Source of the DNA: Rhizobium grahamii CCGE 502
GTDB lineage: Bacteria; Pseudomonadota; Alphaproteobacteria; Rhizobiales; Rhizobiaceae
Assembly: GCF_000298315.2 (NCBI RefSeq)
Contig: NZ_AEYE02000016.1
Location: forward strand, 31,807-95,806
DNA: 64,000 nt
Reading direction: 5' to 3'
Part shown: in pieces, positions 35,139-45,201 of the stretch
How the letters are laid out: every line of letters begins with the position of its first letter
Position numbering within the stretch: the first letter of the stretch is position 1
The notes under the pieces: generated by a model
Seen by the model: only the letters and a program-made list of their open reading frames with translations
Told to the model about the DNA's origin: nothing
The model's database searches: none
Made by a program: the position numbers and the translations under genes

Positions 35139-37982
35139 ATGTTTACAGAGCGAGTGGCATCTAGCGGTGAAATTTTCTTCGACAGATTTTGCCTTAATCT
35201 GAGTGAACGTCTTCTGACCTTAGATGACCAGCCGGTGGAGATCGGCGGCCGAGCCCTCGACATCCTGATCCAGCTTGCCTGCAATCCCGACGCAGTTCTC
35301 AGCAAGGCCGACATCATGGACAGCGTCTGGCCTGATATCACCGTCGAGGAAAGCACTCTCCGATTTCACATGTCCAACCTGCGCAAGGCATTGGGAGACG
35401 GTGTGAACGGTGCGCGTCTCATCGTAACGGTCGCCGGTCGCGGTTACCGCTTCGTCGTGCCGGTACGGTCGGCAGTGACACCGGTTGCGCGAGTGGGTAC
35501 AGACGTCACGGCGTCGCATCTCCTGCCGCCGCGCATCAGCCAGTATATCGGCCGGCGCGATGGCATTCACGAACTGTCGAACAAGCTGATTTCATCGCGG
35601 TTCGTAACCATTATCGGGCCGGGTGGCGTTGGCAAAACGACCTTGGCACTGGCGGTTGCGCACGAAATGTTGGAGCCTTTTGTTGGTCGCGTGCTTTTCC
35701 TCGATCTGGGAATGCTAGACGATCCGAGCATGGTGCCAACCTCACTCGCATCGACGCTGGGTATTGCTGTCCGATCGATTGATCCGACGCCGAGTCTCGT
35801 AACGTTTCTGCGAAACCAACGGATCCTTCTTGTCCTCGACAATTGTGAGCACGTCGTCGAATCCGTCGCTGCCGTTACGACGGAAATATTCAATGCAACG
35901 CCGCAGGTCTACCTTCTGACAACCAGCCGGGAAGCGCTGAGGGTGGCGGGTGAATCCGTCTTCAAACTCGATCCGCTCGAGGTGCCACCAGATGGGGCTC
36001 AAATGACCGCCGAGGACGCTCTCGCTTTTCCCGCAGCGCAACTCTTCATGGAGCGCGCCAAAGCGACTGGCGCCCGCATTGAGCATACGCGCGACGCCGC
36101 CGGGCTCGTTTCGGCGATTTGCCGGAAACTGGATGGTGTCGCCCTTGCAATCGAGCTGGCGGCGGGACGTGTCGAAGCACTGGGACTGCGACAGACCGCA
36201 GAACTTCTCGACCAACACCTCTCACTGTCGTGGCCAGGTCGCCGATCAGCTCCGGGACGACAGAGGACCCTCCAGGCTACCCTTGACTGGAGCTACGAGC
36301 TCCTCTCGCCGATGGAGCGCGTGATTTTAAGATGCGTCGCTGTTTTTTCGGGTCATTTCACGCTCGATGGAGCGATTGGCGTCGCCCCGAGGGAGATCGC
36401 CGCAGGCCTGGTCATCGAAGCGCTCGAGAACCTGGTTGGGAAGTCCATGGTTGCATCCCGTCAGCTGAACGGTGCCACGCGTTATCGGCTGCTTGCGACG
36501 ACTCGCGCCTACGTCATTGCACTGAAAGGCGACCCGGTTGCGGGCCGAAATCTCTCAAGACGTCATGCGGAATACTGCATCGGCTGGCTCGAAAACAATG
36601 CTCTGGCAGGCGTTGCACTTCGCGAGACCAGCGCCCGTGCGCGCTATCTCGACAGTCTCAACGACGTCAGAAGTGCATTGGAATGGTGTTTTGGACAGTC
36701 GGGCGATCAGCCCGCTGGGATACGCCTTGCAGCGCGGGCCGCCCCGATCTTTCTCGGTCTGTCACTTCTGGGCGACTGCTACAAATGGTGCGGGACGGCA
36801 ATTCGCGCCCTTGGCACGCAGGAGTCCGGCTCTCCCGACGAAATGCATCTTCAGGCCGCATTTGGCTTATCGGTGATGTTTACGCGGGGCAGCAACGATG
36901 ACGCGCGCGAGGCATTGAACCGAAGTCTCGCAATTGCCGAAAAGCAAAACGATATCCGCAGCCAATTGCAGCTCTTGGCACCCCTGACGATGTACCATCT
37001 AAGGATAGGCGATTTCAGAACGGCGATCGAACTCGGCCGAAACGCTTCGCGCTTGTCAAAATTCGTCAATGATCCAGGGACTGAAGCGCTTGCGCATTCG
37101 ATCATTGGAATATCGCTGACCCACACAGGAGACCTTGCTGGCGCCCGCGCCGAACTTGAGGCCGCCCACCAGAATCCATCGCCAATCCTCGATCCTGCCG
37201 CAATTTACCTCGGCTTTGACGGGCACGATCTTGCTGGCATCTTCCTTGCGAAGACCCTTTGGTTGCAAGGTTTTGCCGATCGGGCGAGATCTTGCGCCGA
37301 CGAAACGATTTCGGACGCGTTCGAAAAGGACCATCCAGTCACACTGTCCATCGCATTGATCTGGGCGATCTCACTCTACATTGCCATGGAAGACGTGAAG
37401 GTGGCGCAGGAGCTCCTCGACCAGTTTACAGCTCGCGCAGAACTCCATTCGCTCGAGCCATATCTGGCGGCAGCACGCGCCTACAGGGGTCTGCTCGCCG
37501 TCCGGTCCGGCAATGCGGGCAGCGGCGTTCCGATGCTGACGTCAGCGCTCGCCGATCTGCACGCCGCTAAGTATGAACTCTTCACGACTACCTTTACCAT
37601 CGCGCTTGCACGAGGGGTGGCTGAGATCGGTAGCAATGACGAGGCGCTGACCGTTCTGGGCGAAGCCATAGCTGGAGTAACTGCGAGTGGTGATGTCTCT
37701 CACATGCCTGACCTGCTGCGCGCCAAAGGAAACCTATTGATGAAGGGCGGCTATCACGAAGAAGCCGTCGAAGAATGCCTGTCTGAGGCCATCACCTGGA
37801 GTCGCGAGCAAGGCGCGGTCATCTCTGAGCTCGCTGCCACGATCGACCTCGCAACCTTGCGCCAGCAGAGGGGAGTGAGCGGAGTGAGAACAATGCTTCA
37901 AAGCGTATATCTTCGACTGTCCGAGGGGTTCGAGAACCCACTTGTGCGTCAGGCCGAACGTCTTCTCGCTCGACTGCCATAG
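35139..37982 (+). CDS. Large winged-helix regulator with STAND-type ATPase and TPR repeats
   Basis: The protein has 947 residues. Residues 1-105 form an OmpR-type winged helix (LDDQPVEIGGRALDILIQL, SNLRKALGDG, TVAGRGYRFVVPV). A nucleotide-binding domain follows with Walker A GPGGVGKTTLA near 161 and Walker B LLVLDNCEHV near 230, then an Arg sensor-type segment. From about 500 the protein is helical repeats of TPR type. It is built like SARP/MalT-like activators that act as ATP-dependent switches. Ligand and targets are unknown; it stands alone on its strand, divergent from the FixJ-like gene. Confidence 0.88.
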   Translation: MFTERVASSGEIFFDRFCLNLSERLLTLDDQPVEIGGRALDILIQLACNPDAVLSKADIMDSVWPDITVEESTLRFHMSNLRKALGDGVNGARLIVTVAGRGYRFVVPVRSAVTPVARVGTDVTASHLLPPRISQYIGRRDGIHELSNKLISSRFVTIIGPGGVGKTTLALAVAHEMLEPFVGRVLFLDLGMLDDPSMVPTSLASTLGIAVRSIDPTPSLVTFLRNQRILLVLDNCEHVVESVAAVTTEIFNATPQVYLLTTSREALRVAGESVFKLDPLEVPPDGAQMTAEDALAFPAAQLFMERAKATGARIEHTRDAAGLVSAICRKLDGVALAIELAAGRVEALGLRQTAELLDQHLSLSWPGRRSAPGRQRTLQATLDWSYELLSPMERVILRCVAVFSGHFTLDGAIGVAPREIAAGLVIEALENLVGKSMVASRQLNGATRYRLLATTRAYVIALKGDPVAGRNLSRRHAEYCIGWLENNALAGVALRETSARARYLDSLNDVRSALEWCFGQSGDQPAGIRLAARAAPIFLGLSLLGDCYKWCGTAIRALGTQESGSPDEMHLQAAFGLSVMFTRGSNDDAREALNRSLAIAEKQNDIRSQLQLLAPLTMYHLRIGDFRTAIELGRNASRLSKFVNDPGTEALAHSIIGISLTHTGDLAGARAELEAAHQNPSPILDPAAIYLGFDGHDLAGIFLAKTLWLQGFADRARSCADETISDAFEKDHPVTLSIALIWAISLYIAMEDVKVAQELLDQFTARAELHSLEPYLAAARAYRGLLAVRSGNAGSGVPMLTSALADLHAAKYELFTTTFTIALARGVAEIGSNDEALTVLGEAIAGVTASGDVSHMPDLLRAKGNLLMKGGYHEEAVEECLSEAITWSREQGAVISELAATIDLATLRQQRGVSGVRTMLQSVYLRLSEGFENPLVRQAERLLARLP

Positions 37983-38031
37983 AACCACGTGCCTCTGAGA
38001 CGAGCAGGAGCGCGCCTTTCGGACAAACGCC

Positions 38032-38587
38032 CTAGAGGTCAAGAACGGCATCGCTTGTCGGATGACAGCAGCACAAAAGGACATTGCCTTCTGCTGGCTG
38101 GTCGATCGGATCCGGTTGATACGACACGTCGCCTGCGATTATCGCTGTCTCGCAATTGTGACAAACGCCCGTACGACATGACCAACGCGCCGGTACATCG
38201 CAGGCTTCAGCCAGTTCGAGCAGGCTGGCGAATGTGGAACTCCACCGCACAACAGGCCGCTGCGGGCAAACGAGATCATCGGACCAGAACCGGTCACGCC
38301 CTCCGGGGCATGTGGAGGGCGCACATGTCTTTCAGCGATACCGGGCGTCGGGGATTTGCCCGCGCCAAATTCCTCGGTATGAAGTCAATCTGGTAGACGA
38401 ACACCGCCCGGTTTTCACCGCCATGGCCGGCGGTATCGCCCTGCCCGTCTCCATTAATGTTCAATCTGCGAACCATGCGTGGCCCCTTTACGGGCTCCTT
38501 CCAGATGGCGGTGCTGACCACCTGTCCCCGCCATGGAATGTTGCGCAGAAGTCCGACATTCAGGGAAAGCAGTTGGGCCATCGACAC
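38032..38587 (-). pseudogene. MOSC-ferredoxin reductase gene with internal deletion
   Basis: The 5' part (from 38587) reads LSLNVGLLRNIPWRGQ and GDGQGDTAGHGGENRAVFVY, the start of a MOSC domain. The 3' part (to 38032) is a 2Fe-2S ferredoxin end with CRTGVCHNCETAI and CCCHP. Intact relatives are about twice as long or more, with the rest of MOSC and an FAD/NAD reductase between. A large deletion plus a frame change fused the two ends, so it is not functional. Confidence 0.75.
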
Positions 38588-38709
38588 CTCTCCATTTCAT
38601 GGGCTTCGCAGGGCGGAACTGGCAATTGCGCAGCACGCTCATCCGCCCGGAATGCAGCGTAGATCATTTCGAGCTTTTGATCGGGCCATCACGCCACTGA
38701 CGATTGAGC

Positions 38710-39405
38710 CTATCCCTGATACCGGAGCTCGCGCTTTTGTCTCCTGCGCTCTTCCTTTCCGACCAGCAGGGCGCGCTCGACGGCAGGCCGGATCGACATT
38801 CGCGAAACCCATTTGCCGACGCTTGGGAAATCCGAAAGATCGATCCCGGCATTCTTGTGCTGAACGACCCACGGGAAGCATGCCATATCGACGATCGAAT
38901 AAGGTCCGGCGATATATTCAATGTTCGAGAGTTGTTTCTCAAGCACCTGGTAGAGACGACGAACCTCGCCGCTGAATCTCTCGATTGCGTAAGGAACGTG
39001 TTCAGAGACGATATTGCGGAAATGGTTCGCCTGGCCTGCCATCGGTCCCAGTCCAGCGACCTGCCAGAACAGCCATTCGTCAACCCTCACCCGCTGCCTT
39101 TCGTCTTCGCCATAGAAGCGGTTAAACTTCCGACCAAGATACTGAAGAATTGCTCCGGATTCGAAAATTGAAATTGCCTGACCGCCCGGCCCGTCGGCAT
39201 CCACGAGAGCGGGAACCTTGTTGTTGGGCGCGATCCGCAGAAAATCGGGCGCAAACTGTTCGTCGCGTCGGATGTTGACGTAGGTCAGCCTATAGGGGAC
39301 TTCGAGCTCCTCCAGCATGATCGTAATCTTGCGGCCATTGGGTGTCGGCCAGAAATATAGATTGAGGGCAGCGTGCGCCAAGTCGTCTCCAATTGTCCCG
39401 ACCAT
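38710..39405 (-). CDS. Glutathione S-transferase (YghU/YfcG-like)
   Basis: The 231-residue protein has a thioredoxin-like N-domain (LNLYFWPTPNGRKITIMLEEL, then NNKVPALVDADG and ISIFESGAILQYLG) and a helical C-domain (WLFWQVAGLGPMAGQANHF, PYSIVDMACFPWV). The NGRKITI segment and GPMAGQ fit the disulfide-bond oxidoreductase subgroup of GSTs rather than classical conjugating ones. It is cytosolic and probably detoxifying or redox-protective. The gene downstream is a pseudogene, so no operon role can be seen. Confidence 0.9.
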   Translation of the reverse strand: MVGTIGDDLAHAALNLYFWPTPNGRKITIMLEELEVPYRLTYVNIRRDEQFAPDFLRIAPNNKVPALVDADGPGGQAISIFESGAILQYLGRKFNRFYGEDERQRVRVDEWLFWQVAGLGPMAGQANHFRNIVSEHVPYAIERFSGEVRRLYQVLEKQLSNIEYIAGPYSIVDMACFPWVVQHKNAGIDLSDFPSVGKWVSRMSIRPAVERALLVGKEERRRQKRELRYQG

Positions 39406-40210
39406 CAGTATACACCCGCGCTGAGCGTCCTCTCGAACCGGTCCACCACCGCTCCAGCTAACACCATGATCTGTTCATGGCGGTCACTGTCGCACTTCAA
39501 TTTGCCCCCGTCGATCACACGATGGTATCGAAGACCGCGCTTGCAAATTGCGGGCGGATACTGCCAATGTCAAAATCCGCCTGCAGAAATCGCCGAACCC
39601 GTCACTGCGCTCGCTACATCGGAGATCGGAATGCAATCAGCTTCGCGATCGAGGTTGTGGACACCCAGCCGTTGACGTCGGCTGTTGGCATGCCCTGCCG
39701 GTTCTGGGGCGTCGAGATCGAAGTTATCTGGAAATAAAAATGCCCAGCCCACTGTGCAAATGTGAACATCGAGTTTGGCGCGGTGGGATCCCCTGTCCCG
39801 ACTAATGGGTATCTATGTCCGACGAGGCGTACGACTAAGTTTTCAGGAGACGTCGCTCTTAAAGCACCTGTGGACGGATGTGGGCATTTTTGGAGGGCTT
39901 CGCAAAGCCTCCAACGGCATATAAGGCAGAACAATCTCGTATTCTATCGACGCGGGTCAGCCGTGGATCAGGCGTCGCGACATTGATGGAGTTCATCGGT
40001 GAGAGCGGCGCGAAACGCCTGCCAACATAGCAGTAGCGAAACCTCGGCGCGCGTCCATTCACGGAGATTGGGCGAGCGCGGTAGGAGTTTGTGCTAAGCG
40101 GTCCGAAGGCGGACCGGTTACAACATACCGTGAAGACCATCACCTTCAGTTGGTTGTAGATGGAAACAGCACTGCGAGACCATCATACTCCTGCAAGCCA
40201 GTTGCGCGGA
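39406..40210. other. Gap of about 800 bases without a supported gene
   Basis: Short frames occur on both strands (for example around 39620-39930 on minus) but they lack ribosome sites and recognisable motifs. Composition is coding-like in places, so this may be decayed gene matter between the GST and aldehyde dehydrogenase. Confidence 0.45.
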
Positions 40211-41602
40211 TCAACTGACGCCGTTTAATACCACCATCTTGTCGTCGGCCATCTCCTCCATCGTCCAGGGAATACCTCCGACACCATACCCCGACTGCCT
40301 GCGTCCGGCAAAAGGCATCCAGTCGGTTCGAAAGGCCGTGTGGTCGTTGACGAGCACAGCCGACGCGTCGAGATGCTTTGCAGCCTTGAGCGCGACGGTT
40401 ATATCGGTGGAAAAGACACTCGCCTGGAACGCATATGGCAGCGAATTGGCGATACGGATCGCCTCATTGAGATCGCTATAGCCATAGACACAGGTCAGCG
40501 GTCCGAATACCTCGAGCCGCGACACCTTGGCGTCCGCTGGCGGATCGAGCAGGACGGAAGGCAGAAGCGTGGTCTCCGACAGTCGCCCTCCCCCGAATTG
40601 CCTCGCTCCGGCATCGGTCGCTTCCTTGGTCCAGCTTGCAACGCGATCCGTCTCGCGCGGCAGGATCAGCGGCCCGACCTCCGTCTCCTTCAGAGTGGGG
40701 TCGCCGACGTGAAGGCTTGCGACCCTGACGGCGAGCGCGTCGGTGAAGTTGGATAGGATGTCATTGTGCACGAAGAGGCGCTGCACCGACACACAGACCT
40801 GCCCCGCGTGATAATAGCCGCCTTTGACGATCGTGCCGACGATTGCGTCGATGCTGGCGCTGCGATCGACGATGACCGGGGCTGCTCCACCATGTTCCAG
40901 CGCACATCTCGTGCCCGGCGGCAGCTTGCTTTTCAGATACCAGCCGACCTTCGCCGAGCCGATGAAGCTCAGGAAGGCGACGCGCTGATCCGTAGCAAAG
41001 CTCTCGGCAAGCGCATTGTCTTCCGTGATGAAGGTCTGGCACCAGCGCTCGTCCAGTCCCGCCTCCCAGAACAGCTTGACGATCTCGATGCAGGAAATCG
41101 GTGTGGTTGCCGCCGGCTTGACGATGACGGGGCAGCCAACGGCCACCGCGGGCGCAATCTGGTGGACGTTGAGATTGAGGGGGTGATTGAACGCCGATAT
41201 CGCCGCCACGACGCCGATCGGCTCCTTGGTGGTGAAAGCCCATCGGTCGGTACTGGCAGCAGTCAGGCCCATCGGGATTTCCTTGCCACCAAAATTGCGC
41301 AGCTCATCCGCCGCGTTGACGAGACCATCGATCCCGCGCGTGACCTCCGCGATCGCATCCGTCAGCGGCTTGCCACCCTCACGGGCGATCATGATGGCAA
41401 AGCGGTCACGGTTCTCCGATAGAAGCTCGGACACTCTTCTGAGGATAGCCATCCTGCGATGAGTGGGTAGCCAGGCGCTACGATCGGCATAGGCTTTCGC
41501 GGCAACATCGAGCTTATGCTCGAGAACAGCGGCATCATCGGCCGGTATTTCGGCAATGAGCGCGCGATCGAATGCCTGATAGACCTTCAGGTTAGGCGTC
41601 AT
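40211..41602 (-). CDS. NAD(P)-dependent aldehyde dehydrogenase
   Basis: The 463-residue protein is a full ALDH: the cofactor-site GAAPVIV, catalytic Cys in GGYYHAGQVCVSVQR and glutamate in EHGGAAP-like segment, plus PFAGRRQSGYGVGG near the end. Subgroup cannot be fixed; similarity of layout suggests lactaldehyde- or phosphonoacetaldehyde-dehydrogenase relatives. Its start overlaps the end of the acetolactate synthase-like gene by 11 bases, so the two form an operon. It may oxidise an aldehyde from the acid-sugar pathway encoded upstream. Confidence 0.9.
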   Translation of the reverse strand: MTPNLKVYQAFDRALIAEIPADDAAVLEHKLDVAAKAYADRSAWLPTHRRMAILRRVSELLSENRDRFAIMIAREGGKPLTDAIAEVTRGIDGLVNAADELRNFGGKEIPMGLTAASTDRWAFTTKEPIGVVAAISAFNHPLNLNVHQIAPAVAVGCPVIVKPAATTPISCIEIVKLFWEAGLDERWCQTFITEDNALAESFATDQRVAFLSFIGSAKVGWYLKSKLPPGTRCALEHGGAAPVIVDRSASIDAIVGTIVKGGYYHAGQVCVSVQRLFVHNDILSNFTDALAVRVASLHVGDPTLKETEVGPLILPRETDRVASWTKEATDAGARQFGGGRLSETTLLPSVLLDPPADAKVSRLEVFGPLTCVYGYSDLNEAIRIANSLPYAFQASVFSTDITVALKAAKHLDASAVLVNDHTAFRTDWMPFAGRRQSGYGVGGIPWTMEEMADDKMVVLNGVS

Positions 41603-43250
41603 CTTGATCCTCCAGGATGGCGGGAAGCCGCTCGCGCAATTCCTTCACCAGCACACGTTCGTTTTCTGAATAATCGACCGGAACGTTCACCAGATGAACG
41701 CCACCGCCGGAAAAGGCATCTTCGAGCGCCTGCTTGAACTGGCTGATGTCGTCGACCCTGGTCCCCTTGGCGCCGTAGGATTGCGCATATTTCACGAAAT
41801 CCGGGTTGCCAAACGTCATCCCGAAGTCTGGAAACTCGTCCACGGCCTGTTTCCAGCGGATCATACCATAGGCATCATCCTCAATGACGAGGATGACAAG
41901 ATTCAGCTTCAGCCGGATGGCCGTTTCGATCTCCTGCGAATTCATCAAGAAGCCGCCATCCCCGCAGACCGCCATGACACGCCGTTCCGGATAGAGCATC
42001 GAGGCAACCATGGCCGATGGGAGACCGGCGCCCATTGTCGCAAGGGCGTTGTCGAGCAGCAGCGTGTTCGCCATGCGGGTCCGATAGTTCCGTGCGAACC
42101 AGATCTTGTACATGCCGTTGTCAAGCGCCAGGATGCCGTCATGCGGCATGACTTCCCGGATGTCATGAACCAGCCGCTGCGGCGTGAAGCGATCTTCCGT
42201 CGCCCGAACGGCGATGCGCTCAAGGATGCGCTCGCGCAGGTGAAGAAGGGCTTGCGCGTTCGGCAGCTTGCCTTCGAGGCGATCCGCCAGGACCTTCAAC
42301 GATGGGCCGATATCGCCGATGACTTCCGATTGCGGGAAATAGACCTGCTCAACGGTTGCCGGCTGATAGCCGACATGGACAACGTTCGGACCATCCTTGC
42401 CCATGATAAAGGGCGGCTTCTCGATCGTATCATGGCCGATGGTGATGATGAGATCGGCCTGCTCGATCGCCTCATGGACATAGTCCCGCTCCGACAGTGC
42501 AGCGGTGCCCATGTAGAGCTCTGTTCCGCCGGGGACCGTTCCCTTGCCCATCTGGGTCGTGAAGAACGGAATGCCGGTGCGGATGACGAATTGTGCGATG
42601 TCCGACGTCGACCGAGGACGCGAAGCGGCTGCCCCGAACATGAGGAGCGGGCGTTTTGCCGCAGTAATGAGGGCGGCCGCGCGATCGAGCGCCGCGTCGC
42701 TCGCGATCGGCAGCTCCAGCTGATGCGGGGCGACCAGAGCGACCGGTGCGCATTCCTCGGCAGCGATATCCTCAGGGAGCTCGAGATGGATCGGACCCGG
42801 TCTCTCCTCCTGCGCGATCCGGAAGGCTTCCCGAACCATTGTCGGGATCATCTGCGGCGAGACGATTTGCCTGGCAAGCTTGGTAAGCGGCTTCATCGAC
42901 GCCACCACGTCGACTACCTGGAAACGGGCCTGTCGCGACGAAAGTATGCCTTTCTGACCGGTGATCATCACCATCGGCATGGCGCCGAGCAGCGCATATG
43001 CGGCGCCCGTCGAAAGGTTCAGGGCGCCAGGCCCGAGCGTCGTCAGGCAGACGCCCGGCCTGCCTGTCAGGCGGCCATAGGTCGCGGCCATGAACGCAGC
43101 CGCCTGCTCATGCCGGGACAGCACCAGCTGAATGGACGATTTGCGGATAGACTCGACAACATCGAGATTTTCTTCGCCTGGAATACCGAAGATACGCTCG
43201 ACACCCTCGTTTTCGAGTGCGGCCACCAGGAGATCGGAGCCTTTGGTCAT
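41592..43250 (-). CDS. Acetolactate synthase-like ThDP enzyme
   Basis: The 552-residue protein has the three ThDP-enzyme domains: IPGEENLDVVESI with SRHEQAAAFMA (catalytic Glu), a central domain, and the ThDP motif GDGGFLMNSQEIETAIRL. The overall layout resembles catabolic acetolactate synthase (AlsS) rather than the biosynthetic FAD-type, and no small subunit gene is adjacent. It may condense pyruvate or carboligate an aldehyde. The coupled aldehyde dehydrogenase suggests a carbon-catabolic setting. A 561-residue frame antisense to it is a shadow. Confidence 0.88.
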   Translation of the reverse strand: MTKGSDLLVAALENEGVERIFGIPGEENLDVVESIRKSSIQLVLSRHEQAAAFMAATYGRLTGRPGVCLTTLGPGALNLSTGAAYALLGAMPMVMITGQKGILSSRQARFQVVDVVASMKPLTKLARQIVSPQMIPTMVREAFRIAQEERPGPIHLELPEDIAAEECAPVALVAPHQLELPIASDAALDRAAALITAAKRPLLMFGAAASRPRSTSDIAQFVIRTGIPFFTTQMGKGTVPGGTELYMGTAALSERDYVHEAIEQADLIITIGHDTIEKPPFIMGKDGPNVVHVGYQPATVEQVYFPQSEVIGDIGPSLKVLADRLEGKLPNAQALLHLRERILERIAVRATEDRFTPQRLVHDIREVMPHDGILALDNGMYKIWFARNYRTRMANTLLLDNALATMGAGLPSAMVASMLYPERRVMAVCGDGGFLMNSQEIETAIRLKLNLVILVIEDDAYGMIRWKQAVDEFPDFGMTFGNPDFVKYAQSYGAKGTRVDDISQFKQALEDAFSGGGVHLVNVPVDYSENERVLVKELRERLPAILEDQDDA

Positions 43251-43589
43251 GACGAATGCCTCGTTTGGTTATCAGGTCGATCCATGAGCGATCGCGATGG
43301 AGCGAGTGCAAACATAAGCGCCTTCCCGATCCGATCCAACGGTAGTTCGGTGCATGTATCGCAGATTAGGTGTGCTTAATCGGCCTGCAGAGGATCGCGA
43401 GAAAGGAGACACCTTTCGCGCCAATTTGGGATACCGCAAATATTTGCCTTGAAGGGAGTCGAACCTGCGATCCGACAGTTGCCACCGCAGTAAGTCGCTG
43501 ATCCGGCGTGTTTATGCTCTCTTAGACGCGGATCCCAGCAAATGGAGTCGTGCGGGCAAGGCAGCCTCTCGTGGCGCACCATTCTCATG
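43251..43589. other. Intergenic gap with dispersed repeat
   Basis: This 339-base gap separates the ALS-like gene from the end of the ABC operon. It contains repeat copy 3 (43446-43464) and a probable promoter for the ALS-like operon. No gene is seen. Confidence 0.5.
43446..43464. repeat. Short dispersed repeat, copy 3
   Basis: gccttgaagggagtcgaac. On the minus strand it reads GTTCGACTCCCTTCAAGGC, the most tRNA-like of the four copies, but the flanking stems do not pair into a tRNA. Confidence 0.5.
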
Positions 43590-44351
43590 TCACCTTGGAT
43601 GGGGGATATACCCCCTGCTCCCATCCAGCAGCGTCTTCGTGTAGGAATGCTGGACACCACCCTCTAACAGTTGCTTCCGAGTTGCAATCTCCACAAAAAC
43701 GCCGTCCTGCATGACCGCCACGCGATTGCAGAGATGCGCGATGACCGCCATGTCATGACTGACTAGAATGTAGGTCAGCTTCGAGCGTTCGCGTAGATCC
43801 TTCAATAAGTTGAGTATCTCGGCCTGGATCGAGACGTCGAGTGCCGAGGTTGGTTCATCGAGGAGGAGGATCTTCGGTTCGAGAATGAGAGCACGGGCAA
43901 TGGCCACGCGCTGCCGCTGCCCGCCGGACAGTTGATGCGGAAAGCGATGCCGGAAGCCCGGCGGCAGGCCGACGTCGCGCAGCACCTGTTCGACGCGCTC
44001 CTGCCTTCGATCCAACCCATGGATTTCGAGAGGCTCCAGCAGCGTGCGCCCGATTGTGTGACGCGGATGCAGGGAGCCGAACGGATCCTGAAACACCATC
44101 TGCTGCTTGGCCAGCTGCGCGCGCGACCGCTTCGGGCCGACCATGTCGCCGTCGATCGAAACCGCGCCGCTCCATCCCTTGATGCGTCCGGCCAATGCGC
44201 CGAGCACTGTCGACTTGCCGCAACCGCTTTCGCCCACCAGGCCGAATGTCTCGCCGGGCGCGACCTCAAAGGCGACGCTTTTCACGACCTGCTTTAAATC
44301 ATTGCCGCTACCAAAGGACACGGCGAGATCATTTACCGATATGATGGACAT
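43590..44351 (-). CDS. Oligopeptide-type ABC transporter ATPase (OppF/DppF-like)
   Basis: The 253-residue ATPase has Walker A GESGCGKST, the ABC signature LSGGQRQRVAIA, Walker [13 protein letters not shown] and the H-loop SHDM. It lacks the final C-terminal extension of some DppF proteins but ends with the peptide-porter region SYTKTLL. It is the last gene of a five-gene importer operon, one base after its OppD-like partner. Together with the permeases and binding protein it would drive uptake of the operon's substrate. Confidence 0.92.
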   Translation of the reverse strand: MSIISVNDLAVSFGSGNDLKQVVKSVAFEVAPGETFGLVGESGCGKSTVLGALAGRIKGWSGAVSIDGDMVGPKRSRAQLAKQQMVFQDPFGSLHPRHTIGRTLLEPLEIHGLDRRQERVEQVLRDVGLPPGFRHRFPHQLSGGQRQRVAIARALILEPKILLLDEPTSALDVSIQAEILNLLKDLRERSKLTYILVSHDMAVIAHLCNRVAVMQDGVFVEIATRKQLLEGGVQHSYTKTLLDGSRGYIPHPR

Positions 44352-44352
44352 C

Positions 44353-45201
44353 TCACGCCTCCGCCCAGCTTGCCTGACGCTTCAGCACTTCCAGACGATC
44401 TCGAGGATGATCGAGACTTGGCAGTGCCTCAAGAAGGCCGCGTGTATACGGATGGGTTGCTTCGTCGAGCCTGGCGGCGTCGATCGTTTCCACAATCCGG
44501 CCCGCATACATGATAATGACGCGGTCGCAGAAACTCTTCACGAGGTTGAGGTCGTGGGAGATGAAGATCAGGCCGATATTGCGCTCGGTGATCAGGTCAT
44601 CGAGAATCGACAGCACCTGCTGGCGCACCGTCACGTCAAGTGCGGAAGTCGGCTCGTCGGCGATGATCAGCGAGGGTGACGAGATCAGCATCATCGAGAT
44701 CATGATGCGCTGGCCCATGCCGCCGGAAACTTCGTGCGGGTAGAGATTGAAGACCCGCTGCGGGTCGCGGATATTCACCCTCTCCAGCATGGCGAGCGTG
44801 CGCTCCCGCGCCGCCTTCTTTCCAAGGCGCTCATGCAGGATGACGGTTTCTGCGATCTGCTCGCCGACGGTCATGACGGGATTGAGCGAGTATTTCGGAT
44901 CCTGCAGGATCATCGAAATTCGGCTGCCGCGGATCGCGCGCATATCGGCTTCGCTGGCGGCCAGAAGATCGACGTCCTCGAAGCGCATCTCGTCGGCAAC
45001 GACGCGAGCAGTATCGGGCTGCAGTCGCATGATCGCGCGTCCCGTCGTGCTCTTGCCCGAGCCGGATTCGCCGATGATGCCCACTTTCTCGCGGCCAACA
45101 TCGAACCTCACATTCTTGACGGCGTTGACCACGCCGGACAGCGTCGGAAACTGCACCGACATGTTCTTGACCGAGAGGATCGGTTTTGACTGTTCAGGCA
45201 T
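44353..45201 (-). CDS. Oligopeptide-type ABC transporter ATPase (OppD/DppD-like)
   Basis: Start ATG 45201 (an upstream extension to 45384 overlaps the permease gene and is not used). The 282-residue protein has Walker [10 protein letters not shown], signature [12 protein letters not shown], Walker [13 protein letters not shown] and the DppD-type C-terminus [12 protein letters not shown]. It pairs with the OppF-like ATPase downstream. The start overlaps the permease stop by 8 bases, so the operon is translationally coupled. Confidence 0.92.
   Translation of the reverse strand: MPEQSKPILSVKNMSVQFPTLSGVVNAVKNVRFDVGREKVGIIGESGSGKSTTGRAIMRLQPDTARVVADEMRFEDVDLLAASEADMRAIRGSRISMILQDPKYSLNPVMTVGEQIAETVILHERLGKKAARERTLAMLERVNIRDPQRVFNLYPHEVSGGMGQRIMISMMLISSPSLIIADEPTSALDVTVRQQVLSILDDLITERNIGLIFISHDLNLVKSFCDRVIIMYAGRIVETIDAARLDEATHPYTRGLLEALPSLDHPRDRLEVLKRQASWAEA

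Noticed and set aside
41694-43379. A 561-codon open frame on the plus strand
   Set aside because: It lies antisense to the acetolactate synthase-like gene, whose motifs are unmistakable; long antisense frames are common in G+C-rich DNA and it shows no domain.
43440-43520. Possible tRNA gene around a GTTCGA motif
   Set aside because: The minus strand shows a T-loop-like word, but no cloverleaf with matching acceptor, D and anticodon stems can be drawn.
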